A stretch of DNA of 35,472 nucleotides from Pseudomonas gingeri (GTDB taxonomy: Bacteria; Pseudomonadota; Gammaproteobacteria; Pseudomonadales; Pseudomonadaceae). Within the stretch, counting starts at the first letter, position 1. Every line of letters starts with the position of its first letter. Both the position numbers and the translations under genes were made by a program. The DNA is taken from positions 1 through 35,472 of the forward strand of contig NZ_JACAPR010000050.1 in NCBI RefSeq assembly GCF_013385635.1. The letters are read 5' to 3'. This document shows positions 7,420-15,171 of this stretch, in pieces. The notes below the pieces were generated by a model that saw only the letters and a program-made list of their open reading frames with translations, had not been told where the DNA came from and ran no database searches.

Positions 7420-10044
7420 TTAAACGCCCTGCTCGACAAATGGCACGGTCAGGGCCAGTGCTGCATCCAGTGCCGCGGCGTCGGTACCACCGCCTTGCGC
7501 CATGTCCGGACGACCACCACCCTTCCCGCCCACTGCCGCAGCGGCCTGCTTCATCAGATCACCGGCTTTGAGTTGGCCGGTCAGGTCCTTGGTCACGCCT
7601 GCGACCAGAACGACCTTTTCCTCATGGACACTGCCGAGCAGGATCACTGCGCGACCGAGTTTGTTTTTCAATTGATCAACCAGTGCCAGCAGAGCCTTGC
7701 CATCCTGGCCATCCAGACGCACGGCCAGGACTTTCACGCCCTTGACGTCCTGGGCCTGCGCCGACAGGTCGTCACCCGCCGCGCTTGCGGCCTTGGCCTG
7801 CAATTGCTCGAGCTGTTTTTCCAGCAGGCGGTTGCGCTCCAGCACAGCCGACAGCTTGTCGATCAGGTTGTCGCGACTGCCCTTGATCAGGTTCGCGGCT
7901 TCCTTGAGTTGCTCTTCGGCGGCATTCAGGTAGGCCAGCGCCGCAGCGCCGGTCACCGCCTCGATGCGCCGTACACCCGATGCCACGCCGCCTTCGCTGA
8001 TGATTTTCAGCAGGCCGATGTCACCGGTGCGGTTGGCGTGGATACCGCCACACAATTCGACGGAGAAATCCCCGCCCATGCTCAGTACCCGAACATTGTC
8101 ACCGTACTTCTCGCCGAACAGCGCCATCGCGCCCTTCTTCTTGGCGGTGTCGATATCGGTTTCTTCGGTTTCCACCGCCGAGTTCTTGCGGATCTCGGCG
8201 TTGACGATATCTTCCAGGGCCTTGATCTGCTCAGGCTTGATCGCTTCGAAGTGACTGAAGTCGAAGCGCAGGCGCTGGCTGTCGACCAACGACCCCTTCT
8301 GCTGGACGTGTTCGCCCAGTACCTGGCGCAGTGCAGCGTGCAACAGGTGAGTGGCCGAGTGGTTCAGCGAGGTGGCATGACGCACCTCGGCGGCAACCTG
8401 GGTTTCCACCTGGGCACCGACCAGCAGGCTGCCCTGGGCCAGCACGCCATGGTGCAGGAACGCCCCGCCGGTCTTGGTGGTATCGCGGACATCGAAGCGA
8501 CCGGCAGCTGCCTGCAGATAACCGCAATCACCGATCTGACCGCCCGACTCGGCGTAAAAAGGCGTCTGGTCCAGCACCACGACACCTTCCTCACCTTCAT
8601 TCAAGACGTCGACCGACTGCCCTTCTTTATAGAGCGCGATCACTTTCGCCGAACCGCTGGTGGCGCTGTAGCCGGTGAACTCGGTGGCGACATCGACCTT
8701 GACCAGGCTGTTGTAGTCCATGCCGAAGGAACTGGCGGAGCGCGCACGCACCCGCTGGGCTTCCATCTCGCGCTCGAAACCGGCCTCGTCGAGGGTCAGG
8801 TTGCGTTCGCGGGCGATGTCGCCGGTCAGGTCCATCGGGAAACCGTAGGTATCGTAGAGTTTGAACACCACGTCACCCGGAACCACGTTGCCCTTGAGTT
8901 CGGCCAGGTCCTGCTCGAGGATCTTCAGGCCCTGCTCCAGGGTCTTGGCGAACTGCTCTTCCTCGGCCTTGAGTACACGCTCGATATGCGCCTGCTGGGA
9001 TTTCAGCTCAGGGAAGGCTTCGCCCATTTCGGTCACCAGCGCGGCAACGATCTGGTAGAAGAAGCTGCCCTTGGCCCCCAGCTTGTTGCCATGACGGCAG
9101 GCGCGACGAATGATCCGACGCAGCACATAGCCGCGACCTTCGTTGGACGGCAGCACGCCGTCGGCAATCAGGAAACCGCAGGAGCGAATGTGGTCGGCGA
9201 CCACTTTCAGCGAAGCCTGGTTGTCGTTGGTGCAACCGATGGCCTGGGCCGAAGCGCTCAGCAGGCTCTGGAACAGGTCGATTTCATAGTTGGAGTGAAC
9301 GTGCTGCAGCACCGCACTGATTCGCTCCAGGCCCATCCCGGTGTCCACCGACGGTGCCGGCAGCGGATGCAACACACCATCGGCGGTGCGGTTGAACTGC
9401 ATGAACACGTTGTTCCAGATCTCGATGTAACGGTCGCCGTCTTCTTCCGGCGAGCCGGGTGGACCGCCCCAGATGTCAGCGCCGTGATCGTAGAAGATCT
9501 CGGTGCAAGGACCGCACGGGCCGGTATCGCCCATGGTCCAGAAGTTGTCGGACGCGTAAGGCGCCCCCTTGTTGTCGCCGATGCGGACCATGCGCTCGGC
9601 CGGTACGCCGACTTCCTTGGTCCAGATATCGTAGGCTTCGTCATCGCTGGCGTAGACCGTGACCCAGAGCTTTTCCTTAGGCAGGTTCAGCCATTGGTCC
9701 GACGTCAGGAAGGTCCAGGCGAAGGTGATGGCATCACGCTTGAAATAGTCGCCGAAGCTGAAATTGCCCAGCATTTCGAAGAACGTGTGGTGACGAGCGG
9801 TATAACCGACGTTTTCCAGGTCGTTGTGCTTGCCGCCGGCGCGTACGCACTTCTGGCTGCTGACAGCGCGGGTGTAGGCGCGCTTTTCCTGACCCAGGAA
9901 ACAATCCTTGAACTGGTTCATCCCCGCGTTGGTGAACAGCAGGGTTGGGTCATTGCCCGGAATCAAAGAGCTGGAGGCGACACGGGTGTGGCCTTGCTGT
10001 TCGAAGAAGCGAAGGAAGGCTTCACGGATTTCTGCGCTTTTCAT
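7420..10044 (-). CDS. alaS: Alanyl-tRNA synthetase
   Basis: The 874-aa class II synthetase charges tRNA-Ala. The N-terminal catalytic domain (about 1-240) begins MKSAEIREAFLRFFEQQGHT and holds motif 2 (VGYTARHHTFFEMLGNF) and motif 3-type sequence (DTGMGLERI). The tRNA-binding helical domain follows. The editing domain has the zinc ligands His562 and His566 (HSATH) and Cys665 and His669 (CGGIH). The C-Ala domain at the end has the glycine-rich sequence GGKGGGRPDMAQGGG. All key residues are present. The start at MKSAEIR was chosen over an in-frame ATG 14 codons upstream because every AlaS starts there and GGAAG precedes it. It lies directly upstream of lysC, as in other Pseudomonas. Confidence 0.97.
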   Translation of the reverse strand: MKSAEIREAFLRFFEQQGHTRVASSSLIPGNDPTLLFTNAGMNQFKDCFLGQEKRAYTRAVSSQKCVRAGGKHNDLENVGYTARHHTFFEMLGNFSFGDYFKRDAITFAWTFLTSDQWLNLPKEKLWVTVYASDDEAYDIWTKEVGVPAERMVRIGDNKGAPYASDNFWTMGDTGPCGPCTEIFYDHGADIWGGPPGSPEEDGDRYIEIWNNVFMQFNRTADGVLHPLPAPSVDTGMGLERISAVLQHVHSNYEIDLFQSLLSASAQAIGCTNDNQASLKVVADHIRSCGFLIADGVLPSNEGRGYVLRRIIRRACRHGNKLGAKGSFFYQIVAALVTEMGEAFPELKSQQAHIERVLKAEEEQFAKTLEQGLKILEQDLAELKGNVVPGDVVFKLYDTYGFPMDLTGDIARERNLTLDEAGFEREMEAQRVRARSASSFGMDYNSLVKVDVATEFTGYSATSGSAKVIALYKEGQSVDVLNEGEEGVVVLDQTPFYAESGGQIGDCGYLQAAAGRFDVRDTTKTGGAFLHHGVLAQGSLLVGAQVETQVAAEVRHATSLNHSATHLLHAALRQVLGEHVQQKGSLVDSQRLRFDFSHFEAIKPEQIKALEDIVNAEIRKNSAVETEETDIDTAKKKGAMALFGEKYGDNVRVLSMGGDFSVELCGGIHANRTGDIGLLKIISEGGVASGVRRIEAVTGAAALAYLNAAEEQLKEAANLIKGSRDNLIDKLSAVLERNRLLEKQLEQLQAKAASAAGDDLSAQAQDVKGVKVLAVRLDGQDGKALLALVDQLKNKLGRAVILLGSVHEEKVVLVAGVTKDLTGQLKAGDLMKQAAAAVGGKGGGRPDMAQGGGTDAAALDAALALTVPFVEQGV

Positions 10045-10191
10045 AGGTTCTTCCACGGAGTCTGCGGCCGGAGGCAAGTGCATCACGTCTGAATGGATTT
10101 GCGACTTGCAAAGGGCCGCATTATATCGGCCCTGAGCCTTGGGTACAGTGTGTTTATACGATAGAAACCGTCAATTGGACGGCCTGCAGGC

Positions 10192-11196
10192 TCATTGGCG
10201 GTTAAATTCGGCAAATACCGCGACCACCTGCTCGATTTGTGCACGGTCGACGTCCATGTGGGTGACCATCCGCAGGCGCGGGGCGGCACTCAAGCGGATC
10301 CCGCGTTCGGCGGCAAACGCCTTGAGCGCATTCGCCCGCTCGCCGAGGTCGGCGTAGACCATGTTGGTCTGTACCGGCTCGATCCGGTAACCCGCCTCAC
10401 GCAAACCATCGGCCAGATGCAGGGCATTGGCATGATCGTCGGCCAGGCGCGCGACCTGGTGATCCAGGGCATACAGCCCCGCAGCCGCCAGCAGGCCGGC
10501 CTGGCGCATGCCGCCACCGACCATCTTGCGCAGGCGCCGCGCCTTGCCGATCAGTTCCTCGCTGCCGCACAGCACCGAACCGACCGGTGCGCCCAGGCCC
10601 TTGGACAGGCAGACCGAGACCGAGTCGAAATGCCGGGTAATTTCCCGCGCATCGATCCCCAGCTTGACCGCCGCGTTATACAGCCGCGCGCCATCCAGGT
10701 GCAGCGCCAGTCCCGTTTCCAACGTCAGGCGCCGCGCCGCCGCCAGGTACTCCAGCGGCAGGACCTTGCCCTGCATGGTGTTTTCCAGGGCCAGCAGGCG
10801 GGTGCGGGCAAAATGGAAGTCATCGGGCTTGATCGCCGCCCGGACCTGCGCCAGATCCAGCGAACCGTCGGCCTGGACCTCCAGCGGCTGCGGCTGGATC
10901 GAGCCGAGCACCGCCGCGCCGCCGCCTTCATATTTATAGGTATGGCACTGCTGGCCGACGATGTACTCGTCGCCGCGCGCGCAATGGGCCATCAATCCCA
11001 GCAGGTTGCTCATGGTCCCGGTGGGCACGAAGAGCGCCCGGGCAAAGCCCAGCCGGTCGGCCAACTCGCTTTCAAGCCGATTGACCGACGGATCTTCGCC
11101 ATACACGTCATCCCCCAGAGGTGCCTTCGCCATGGCCTCACGCATACCGGCGCTGGGTTGGGTTACGGTGTCACTACGAAGATCGATAACAGTCAT
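10192..11196 (-). CDS. ltaE: Low-specificity L-threonine aldolase
   Basis: The 334-aa PLP enzyme cleaves L-threonine and L-allo-threonine to glycine and acetaldehyde. It starts MTVIDLRSDTVTQPSAGM, typical of the family. GDDVYGEDPSVN (28-39) and the HLDGARLYN segment (166-174) are conserved, and the PLP-binding lysine is Lys199 in SVCLSKGLGAPVGS. The frame stays open far upstream, but the family start, good conservation and the FMN riboswitch leader on the other strand argue for the ATG at 11194-11196. It is divergent from the riboswitch-ribH unit, with about 200 nt between them, and is followed by alaS. The in vivo role may be glycine supply or threonine breakdown. Confidence 0.92.
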   Translation of the reverse strand: MTVIDLRSDTVTQPSAGMREAMAKAPLGDDVYGEDPSVNRLESELADRLGFARALFVPTGTMSNLLGLMAHCARGDEYIVGQQCHTYKYEGGGAAVLGSIQPQPLEVQADGSLDLAQVRAAIKPDDFHFARTRLLALENTMQGKVLPLEYLAAARRLTLETGLALHLDGARLYNAAVKLGIDAREITRHFDSVSVCLSKGLGAPVGSVLCGSEELIGKARRLRKMVGGGMRQAGLLAAAGLYALDHQVARLADDHANALHLADGLREAGYRIEPVQTNMVYADLGERANALKAFAAERGIRLSAAPRLRMVTHMDVDRAQIEQVVAVFAEFNRQ

Positions 11197-11402
11197 GAAA
11201 CAGGCCTCGGCAATGGAGCGCTGATGTCGGGAAAATCCCTTTCGAAAGCATTTACTGCGGTCATGGCGAGGGATAATCAAGCTCTGCCGCGGGAAATGTC
11301 GGTGATCCGCCAGGAAAATTCGATGGTTATTATCGTAAAGGCGGCATGCACACCCGTGAAATATATGGTAAAAATCGAGCGCCGCCAGAAAAGCTGGTGG
11401 CA

Positions 11403-11568
11403 ACGTTCTCAGGGCGGGGTGTAATTCCCCACCGGCGGTAATTGCGCGCAATGCGCATAGCCCGCGAGCGCTTGACGAGGTGGACGGTCTCATTGGTCCC
11501 TCGACAAGGTCAGCAGACCCGGTGTGATCCCGGGGCCGACGGTCATAGTCCGGATGAAGAGAGAACGG
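11403..11568 (+). promoter_or_regulatory. FMN riboswitch (RFN element)
   Basis: All conserved blocks of the RFN element are present in order: GTTCTCAGGGCGGGGTG, AATTCCCCACCGGCGGTAA, AGCCCGCGAGCG, a variable helix, GCAGACCCGGTGTGAT, CCGGGGCCGACGGT and ATAGTCCGGATGAAGAGAG. The closing helix pairs GTTCTC (11405-11410) with GAGAAC (11561-11566). FMN binding should reduce expression of the downstream lumazine synthase. Confidence 0.97.
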
Positions 11569-11670
11569 GATTGACACCCAAGGGCCGTCCACAGGATCCC
11601 CGTGCGTTTGCCTGTCAGCATCGCACAGCCGAGCTGAACGTACCCTTGAATCCCATTCGATTCATAACGC

Positions 11671-11693
11671 CCTGTTTTTCACACAAACAGGAG
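11671..11693 (+). promoter_or_regulatory. Shine-Dalgarno-sequestering hairpin before ribH
   Basis: CCTGTTT (11671-11677) can pair with AAACAGG (11685-11691) around a 7-nt loop. The last bases of the stem overlap the Shine-Dalgarno AGGAG (11689-11693), 9 nt before the start codon. There is no T-run, so FMN control is more likely translational than by termination. Confidence 0.55.
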
Positions 11694-11702
11694 TCAGAAC
11701 AG

Positions 11703-12194
11703 ATGCAACCCACCACCCTTCACCACACTCAGCGTATTGCGTTCATCCAGGCTTGCTGGCACAAGGATATCGTTGATCAGGCGCGCCACGGCTTCGTCTC
11801 GGAAATCACCAAGCTGGGTTATCAGGAAAGCGATATCGACTTCTTCGAAGTCGGCGGCGCCTTTGAAATCCCACTGCACGCCAAGCTGCTGGCCAAGTCC
11901 GGCCGTTATGCCGGCGTGGTCGCCGCCGGCCTGGTGGTCGACGGCGGGATCTACCGCCACGACTTCGTCGCCACGGCGGTGATCGACGGCCTGATGCAGG
12001 TCCAGTTGGACACCGAAGTCCCGGTGTTTTCGGTAGTGTTGACCCCGCACCACTTCCACGCGGGTGAAGAACACCAGAAATTCTTCTTCGATCACTTCGT
12101 GCACAAGGGCCAGGAAGCAGCGAAAACCTGCGCCGATACCCTGAGCAAACTGCGTGCACTGCCACGTCCTGTGGCACAGAAACTGGCGGTCTGA
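11703..12194 (+). CDS. ribH: 6,7-dimethyl-8-ribityllumazine synthase, type II (RibH2)
   Basis: The 163-aa protein catalyses the penultimate step of riboflavin synthesis, joining the pyrimidinedione intermediate with dihydroxybutanone phosphate. It resembles the RibH2 type of Brucella and rhizobia: IAFIQACWHKDIVDQAR, then EVGGAFEIPLHAKLLAKSGRYA, and GGIYRHDFVATAVIDGLMQVQL with the catalytic His86, then VFSVVLTPHHFH. RibH2 enzymes form decamers and bind product more weakly than the housekeeping RibH1. The start follows AGGAG by 9 nt. It stands alone behind the FMN riboswitch, apart from any other rib gene in the window, so it is probably a second, flavin-regulated lumazine synthase. Confidence 0.9.
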   Translation: MQPTTLHHTQRIAFIQACWHKDIVDQARHGFVSEITKLGYQESDIDFFEVGGAFEIPLHAKLLAKSGRYAGVVAAGLVVDGGIYRHDFVATAVIDGLMQVQLDTEVPVFSVVLTPHHFHAGEEHQKFFFDHFVHKGQEAAKTCADTLSKLRALPRPVAQKLAV

Positions 12195-12331
12195 TCCATC
12201 CCCGCACCTGCCGGCCCCGGCCGGCAGGTCATAACTATCTATCCCCTCCCGACGGCGCCAATGCGCTTAAGTGGACTCGACGTTTGGCCCCTCAGGGCTC
12301 TCGAACCCACCGCCTGCGGAGACACCGCTAC

Positions 12332-13783
12332 ATGAACGACTTCTCCAGACTCGGCAAGAGTCGACCCGTCATGCCTCACCAGGAACACTGGATCGACGGC
12401 AATGCCGAGACCAGCCAACCCCGAGTCATACCCCTGAACGAGTACCCGGGGGACCAGCGAGTCATGCACATCCACCAGCTCCAGCAGAACGAAAATGCCG
12501 TGGTGGAGCGCAAGAAACTCGAGGCAACGCCTGACTATCGTGGACCGAAAGACCATCTGGTCTTCACCACCGACGAGCGCTCCGACCGCATACACCTGTA
12601 TATGACCGACCACCTGGTCCTGGACATCAATGACTGGCGCTATCATCTGACAACCTCATCCCCCGCACAGGTCCTGGTCCTGCGTACACAGGAAGGCGAT
12701 GACGACATCAGGATCGATGACGACGTGCAGACCACGGTCTTCATCGACTCGGGTCCGGGAGACGACCGGTTGCTGAGCGGAGGCGGCTTCACCAAGGTCA
12801 ATGCCGGCCCCGGCAACGACCGCATCTTCACACGCTCGGGCCCAAGCTATATCGAGGCAGGGGAAGGCGACGATATCGTTACGGCCCAGGGCCCTGGGCC
12901 CATGACCGTCTATGGTGGCAAGGGCCACGACACATTGAGCGGGGGCGAAGGTGTCTGCTTCATGGACGGCGGACAGGGTGACGATGTGCTGATCGGCGGC
13001 ACGGGCCATAGCAACGTGCTCAGCGGTGCCGAAGGTGACGACCAGATCACTCCAGGCACAGGTCACACCACCCTCTACACCGGGACAGGCACGGACTTCA
13101 TCACCCACCTGCGACCCGACGTGCACTTGTTCAACGCCTACTCCGCCTCCGAACCCGCGCCCTCCACCCTCGCCGATGATCCCGGCGTGATCATCGCAGC
13201 CAAGGGCCTGGACAGTTGCGGCGTGATCGTCGAGGGCACGCCACGCTTCCAGGAAAGGGTCAATGACGACCTCAGGCTGCTGCTGGGCTCAGGCAACGGT
13301 CGACAACTGCTCGATGCCCTCGGCAGGGCCAGGGAGATCGCCGGCGCCCCGGTAGTGATCAAGGAATTGAGCGAGGAGGAAAACGGCATGTGCTTTCCAG
13401 CACGCTCGGAGCACGACAACCCGTTTGTCACCGAGGGCCACGCCGGAATTCCGGTGCCCGGTTGCACGGTGTACTACGACCCGTCGTTCCTCAAGGGCGA
13501 AGTCACCAGCATCGTGCATCTCTATCACGAGCTGTGCCATGCCTATAACTTCATGACCGGGACGGTCTTTCCGGGCTACAGTGCGGACGGCGGAGGCATG
13601 GCTGACCGCACCGTTGCCAATGCCGAACTCCAGGCCGTGGGCCTGAACATCCAGGGCCCACCGTTCGAGTTCGACACGGATCCGGCGCTCCCACCGCTGA
13701 TCACCAACCCCACGCCTTTCACCGAAAACGGCCTGCGCCAGGAATTCAGTATTGCGCCACGCAAGCAGTACCGGAGTGATTGA
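12332..13783 (+). CDS. RTX-repeat protein with M91 (NleD/HopH1-like) zinc metalloprotease domain
   Basis: The 483-aa protein has no signal peptide. Residues about 140-260 hold seven RTX-like glycine/aspartate nonapeptides (SGPGDDRLL, GPGNDRIFT, GEGDDIVT, GGKGHDTLS, GGQGDDVLI, AEGDDQIT, GTGTDFIT), expected to fold as a calcium-bound beta-roll. Residues about 285-460 match peptidase family M91. His399-Glu400-Leu-Cys-His403 is the zinc site, and Glu432 in ANAELQAVGL is a likely third ligand. M91 includes the type III effectors NleD, which cleaves host JNK and p38 kinases, and HopH1/HopAP1 of P. syringae. The ATG has GGAG about ten bases upstream; an upstream TTG in frame is less likely. It points toward astE, with only 6 nt between stop codons. 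The secretion route and target are unknown. No hrp box was found. Confidence 0.8.
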   Translation: MNDFSRLGKSRPVMPHQEHWIDGNAETSQPRVIPLNEYPGDQRVMHIHQLQQNENAVVERKKLEATPDYRGPKDHLVFTTDERSDRIHLYMTDHLVLDINDWRYHLTTSSPAQVLVLRTQEGDDDIRIDDDVQTTVFIDSGPGDDRLLSGGGFTKVNAGPGNDRIFTRSGPSYIEAGEGDDIVTAQGPGPMTVYGGKGHDTLSGGEGVCFMDGGQGDDVLIGGTGHSNVLSGAEGDDQITPGTGHTTLYTGTGTDFITHLRPDVHLFNAYSASEPAPSTLADDPGVIIAAKGLDSCGVIVEGTPRFQERVNDDLRLLLGSGNGRQLLDALGRAREIAGAPVVIKELSEEENGMCFPARSEHDNPFVTEGHAGIPVPGCTVYYDPSFLKGEVTSIVHLYHELCHAYNFMTGTVFPGYSADGGGMADRTVANAELQAVGLNIQGPPFEFDTDPALPPLITNPTPFTENGLRQEFSIAPRKQYRSD

Positions 13784-13789
13784 CCCAGC

Positions 13790-14797
13790 CTAGACCAGGC
13801 CCTCATCTCCGGACGGCACCACCAGGATCCCCGCCCGCAGGCCATTTTTCACCTTCGGGTTGGGGAAAATGATCCGTGCGCCCTGCTCCTCCACCACCCA
13901 GCGGCTGTTCGCCAGGTCTTCGGCCAACAGATAGCCCTTGGGCAACTCGGTGAAGTTCTCTATATCCGCCGGCAGGTGCAGCAGAAAGGAGTCGCTGTGC
14001 TTGATGATTTCCCGCGCCACACTGAACAACTGCAGACCATCGAGGCGGTCATCGACAACCGGCTCGCTGCCTTCGATCAGTTGCTTGAGGCAGCGCTCGA
14101 GACGGGAAACATCAACACCCTGGTTCTGGCCGAACGGCCGCGCCTTGCCCAATTCCAGGGTAAAAGACTCGGCGCCCAGCTTGTCGTAGGTATAGCTGCT
14201 GAAGACGATGGAAGGTTTGTTCTGCAGCAGCACCGCCGACATGCCGGCGGCGCGCAGGCGGGCCAGTTCGCGACGCGAATGGGCACGCCCTTCCTTGTAC
14301 GGGTAGAGCGCGAACTGTTCGATCTTCGAACCGCGAATCGCCGTATGCAGGTCGTAATGCACACGACCGCGATCGGGCAGGCTGAAAAAACTCGCCGCCA
14401 GCCGCTCCAGCTCGCAGGCGCGCAAGGCCTCGCTGCCACTGCTTTGTTCATGCCGGCCGTTGAACAGCCGATTGACGTCCTGCTCGATATAACGCTCGCC
14501 GCGACGCATCGCCTCGGGGTTGCCGAACAGGAACAGAATGCGGGCCCGCGGCTTCAGGTCGCCGCGGGCAATGTCGTGCAACAGGCGATCGAGCAATTCG
14601 ATCGGCGCTGTTTCGTTGCCGTGGATACCGGCGGACAGCAACAGATCCTGCCCGTTGTCCCGGGCCTCGGGAGGCCGCACTTCCAGCGCGCCCTCGCTCA
14701 GCCAGCGCATCCGCACGCCTTCGACCGTCAGTTGAGTCTTCTCTGCCGGTTCGCGACCGGCGAGGGTCAATTCAAGCAGTTTGCCGAGGGCGAGCAT
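13790..14797 (-). CDS. astE: Succinylglutamate desuccinylase
   Basis: The 335-aa M14-like zinc hydrolase performs the last AST step, splitting N-succinylglutamate into glutamate and succinate. Zinc ligands are His59 and Glu62 (GIHGNETAP) and His151 (YDLHTAI). The catalytic Glu215 lies in FTLELGKARPFG. Length fits AstE. The start at MLALGKLLEL was chosen over an in-frame upstream ATG because of family agreement. It is the last gene of the ast operon, 17 nt after the small His-tailed gene, and its 3' end almost meets the convergent M91 protease gene. Confidence 0.95.
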   Translation of the reverse strand: MLALGKLLELTLAGREPAEKTQLTVEGVRMRWLSEGALEVRPPEARDNGQDLLLSAGIHGNETAPIELLDRLLHDIARGDLKPRARILFLFGNPEAMRRGERYIEQDVNRLFNGRHEQSSGSEALRACELERLAASFFSLPDRGRVHYDLHTAIRGSKIEQFALYPYKEGRAHSRRELARLRAAGMSAVLLQNKPSIVFSSYTYDKLGAESFTLELGKARPFGQNQGVDVSRLERCLKQLIEGSEPVVDDRLDGLQLFSVAREIIKHSDSFLLHLPADIENFTELPKGYLLAEDLANSRWVVEEQGARIIFPNPKVKNGLRAGILVVPSGDEGLV

Positions 14798-14814
14798 AAT
14801 GCGCTGTTCCTTGA

Positions 14815-15102
14815 TCAGTGATCGTGGTTGCAATCGGGGCCGTGCACGTGATCGTCGTCGCCGACGTCGGCCGGTTCCATTTCCAGTTGCAGACTTACAA
14901 GATTAGTCGCCAATGGGCGAAGCAGCAGGTTGGCGTATTCGGCATCGCCTTCTTCGACATCGACGCCGATCAGCAATTGGCCGCGACCGTCGTGCTGGAT
15001 CCACAACTCCTTGCCCTGCCATATCACGGCAACGCGCGTGCAGGAGGTTTCCAGTTGAGTGCCGTCGGTGTCTTCAAGGATCAGTTGCAGGGTATCGCTC
15101 AT
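14815..15102 (-). CDS. Conserved small protein of the ast operon with His/Cys-rich tail
   Basis: The 95-aa protein begins MSDTLQLILEDTDGTQLETS and is predicted mostly beta. PAO1 has a small hypothetical gene (PA0900) at the same place between aruB and aruE, so it is probably a conserved member of the operon. The last 17 residues are acidic and rich in His and Cys, ending HVHGPDCNHDH (85-95), which looks like a metal-binding tail. It lies directly upstream of astE, whose product is a zinc enzyme. A role in metal delivery is an idea only. Some databases give relatives misleading names; no known domain was recognised. Confidence 0.85.
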   Translation of the reverse strand: MSDTLQLILEDTDGTQLETSCTRVAVIWQGKELWIQHDGRGQLLIGVDVEEGDAEYANLLLRPLATNLVSLQLEMEPADVGDDDHVHGPDCNHDH

Positions 15103-15129
15103 GGTCGTGCTCTCATCTGGAGGAAAAGC

Positions 15130-15168
15130 CGTGCGCCCGACCTTCTAACGAAGAAGGCCGGGCACACG
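15130..15168 (-). terminator. Strong intergenic hairpin after astB
   Basis: A 16-bp stem (15130-15145 with 15153-15168, including two G-U pairs on the minus-strand RNA) with a 7-nt loop begins four bases after the astB stop codon. On the minus strand it is followed by GCTTTTCC. The short T-run suggests partial termination or protection of the upstream mRNA from 3' decay. Confidence 0.55.
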
Positions 15169-15171
15169 CTT

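Noticed and set aside
7495..10092. Long plus-strand open frame of 865 codons opposite alaS
   Set aside because: It is the antisense shadow of a high-GC gene. The encoded sequence has no family pattern, while the minus strand encodes a complete AlaS.
12240..12331. Possible hrp box upstream of the RTX-M91 gene
   Set aside because: GGACTC and CCAC are present but 28 nt apart, too far for a HrpL promoter.
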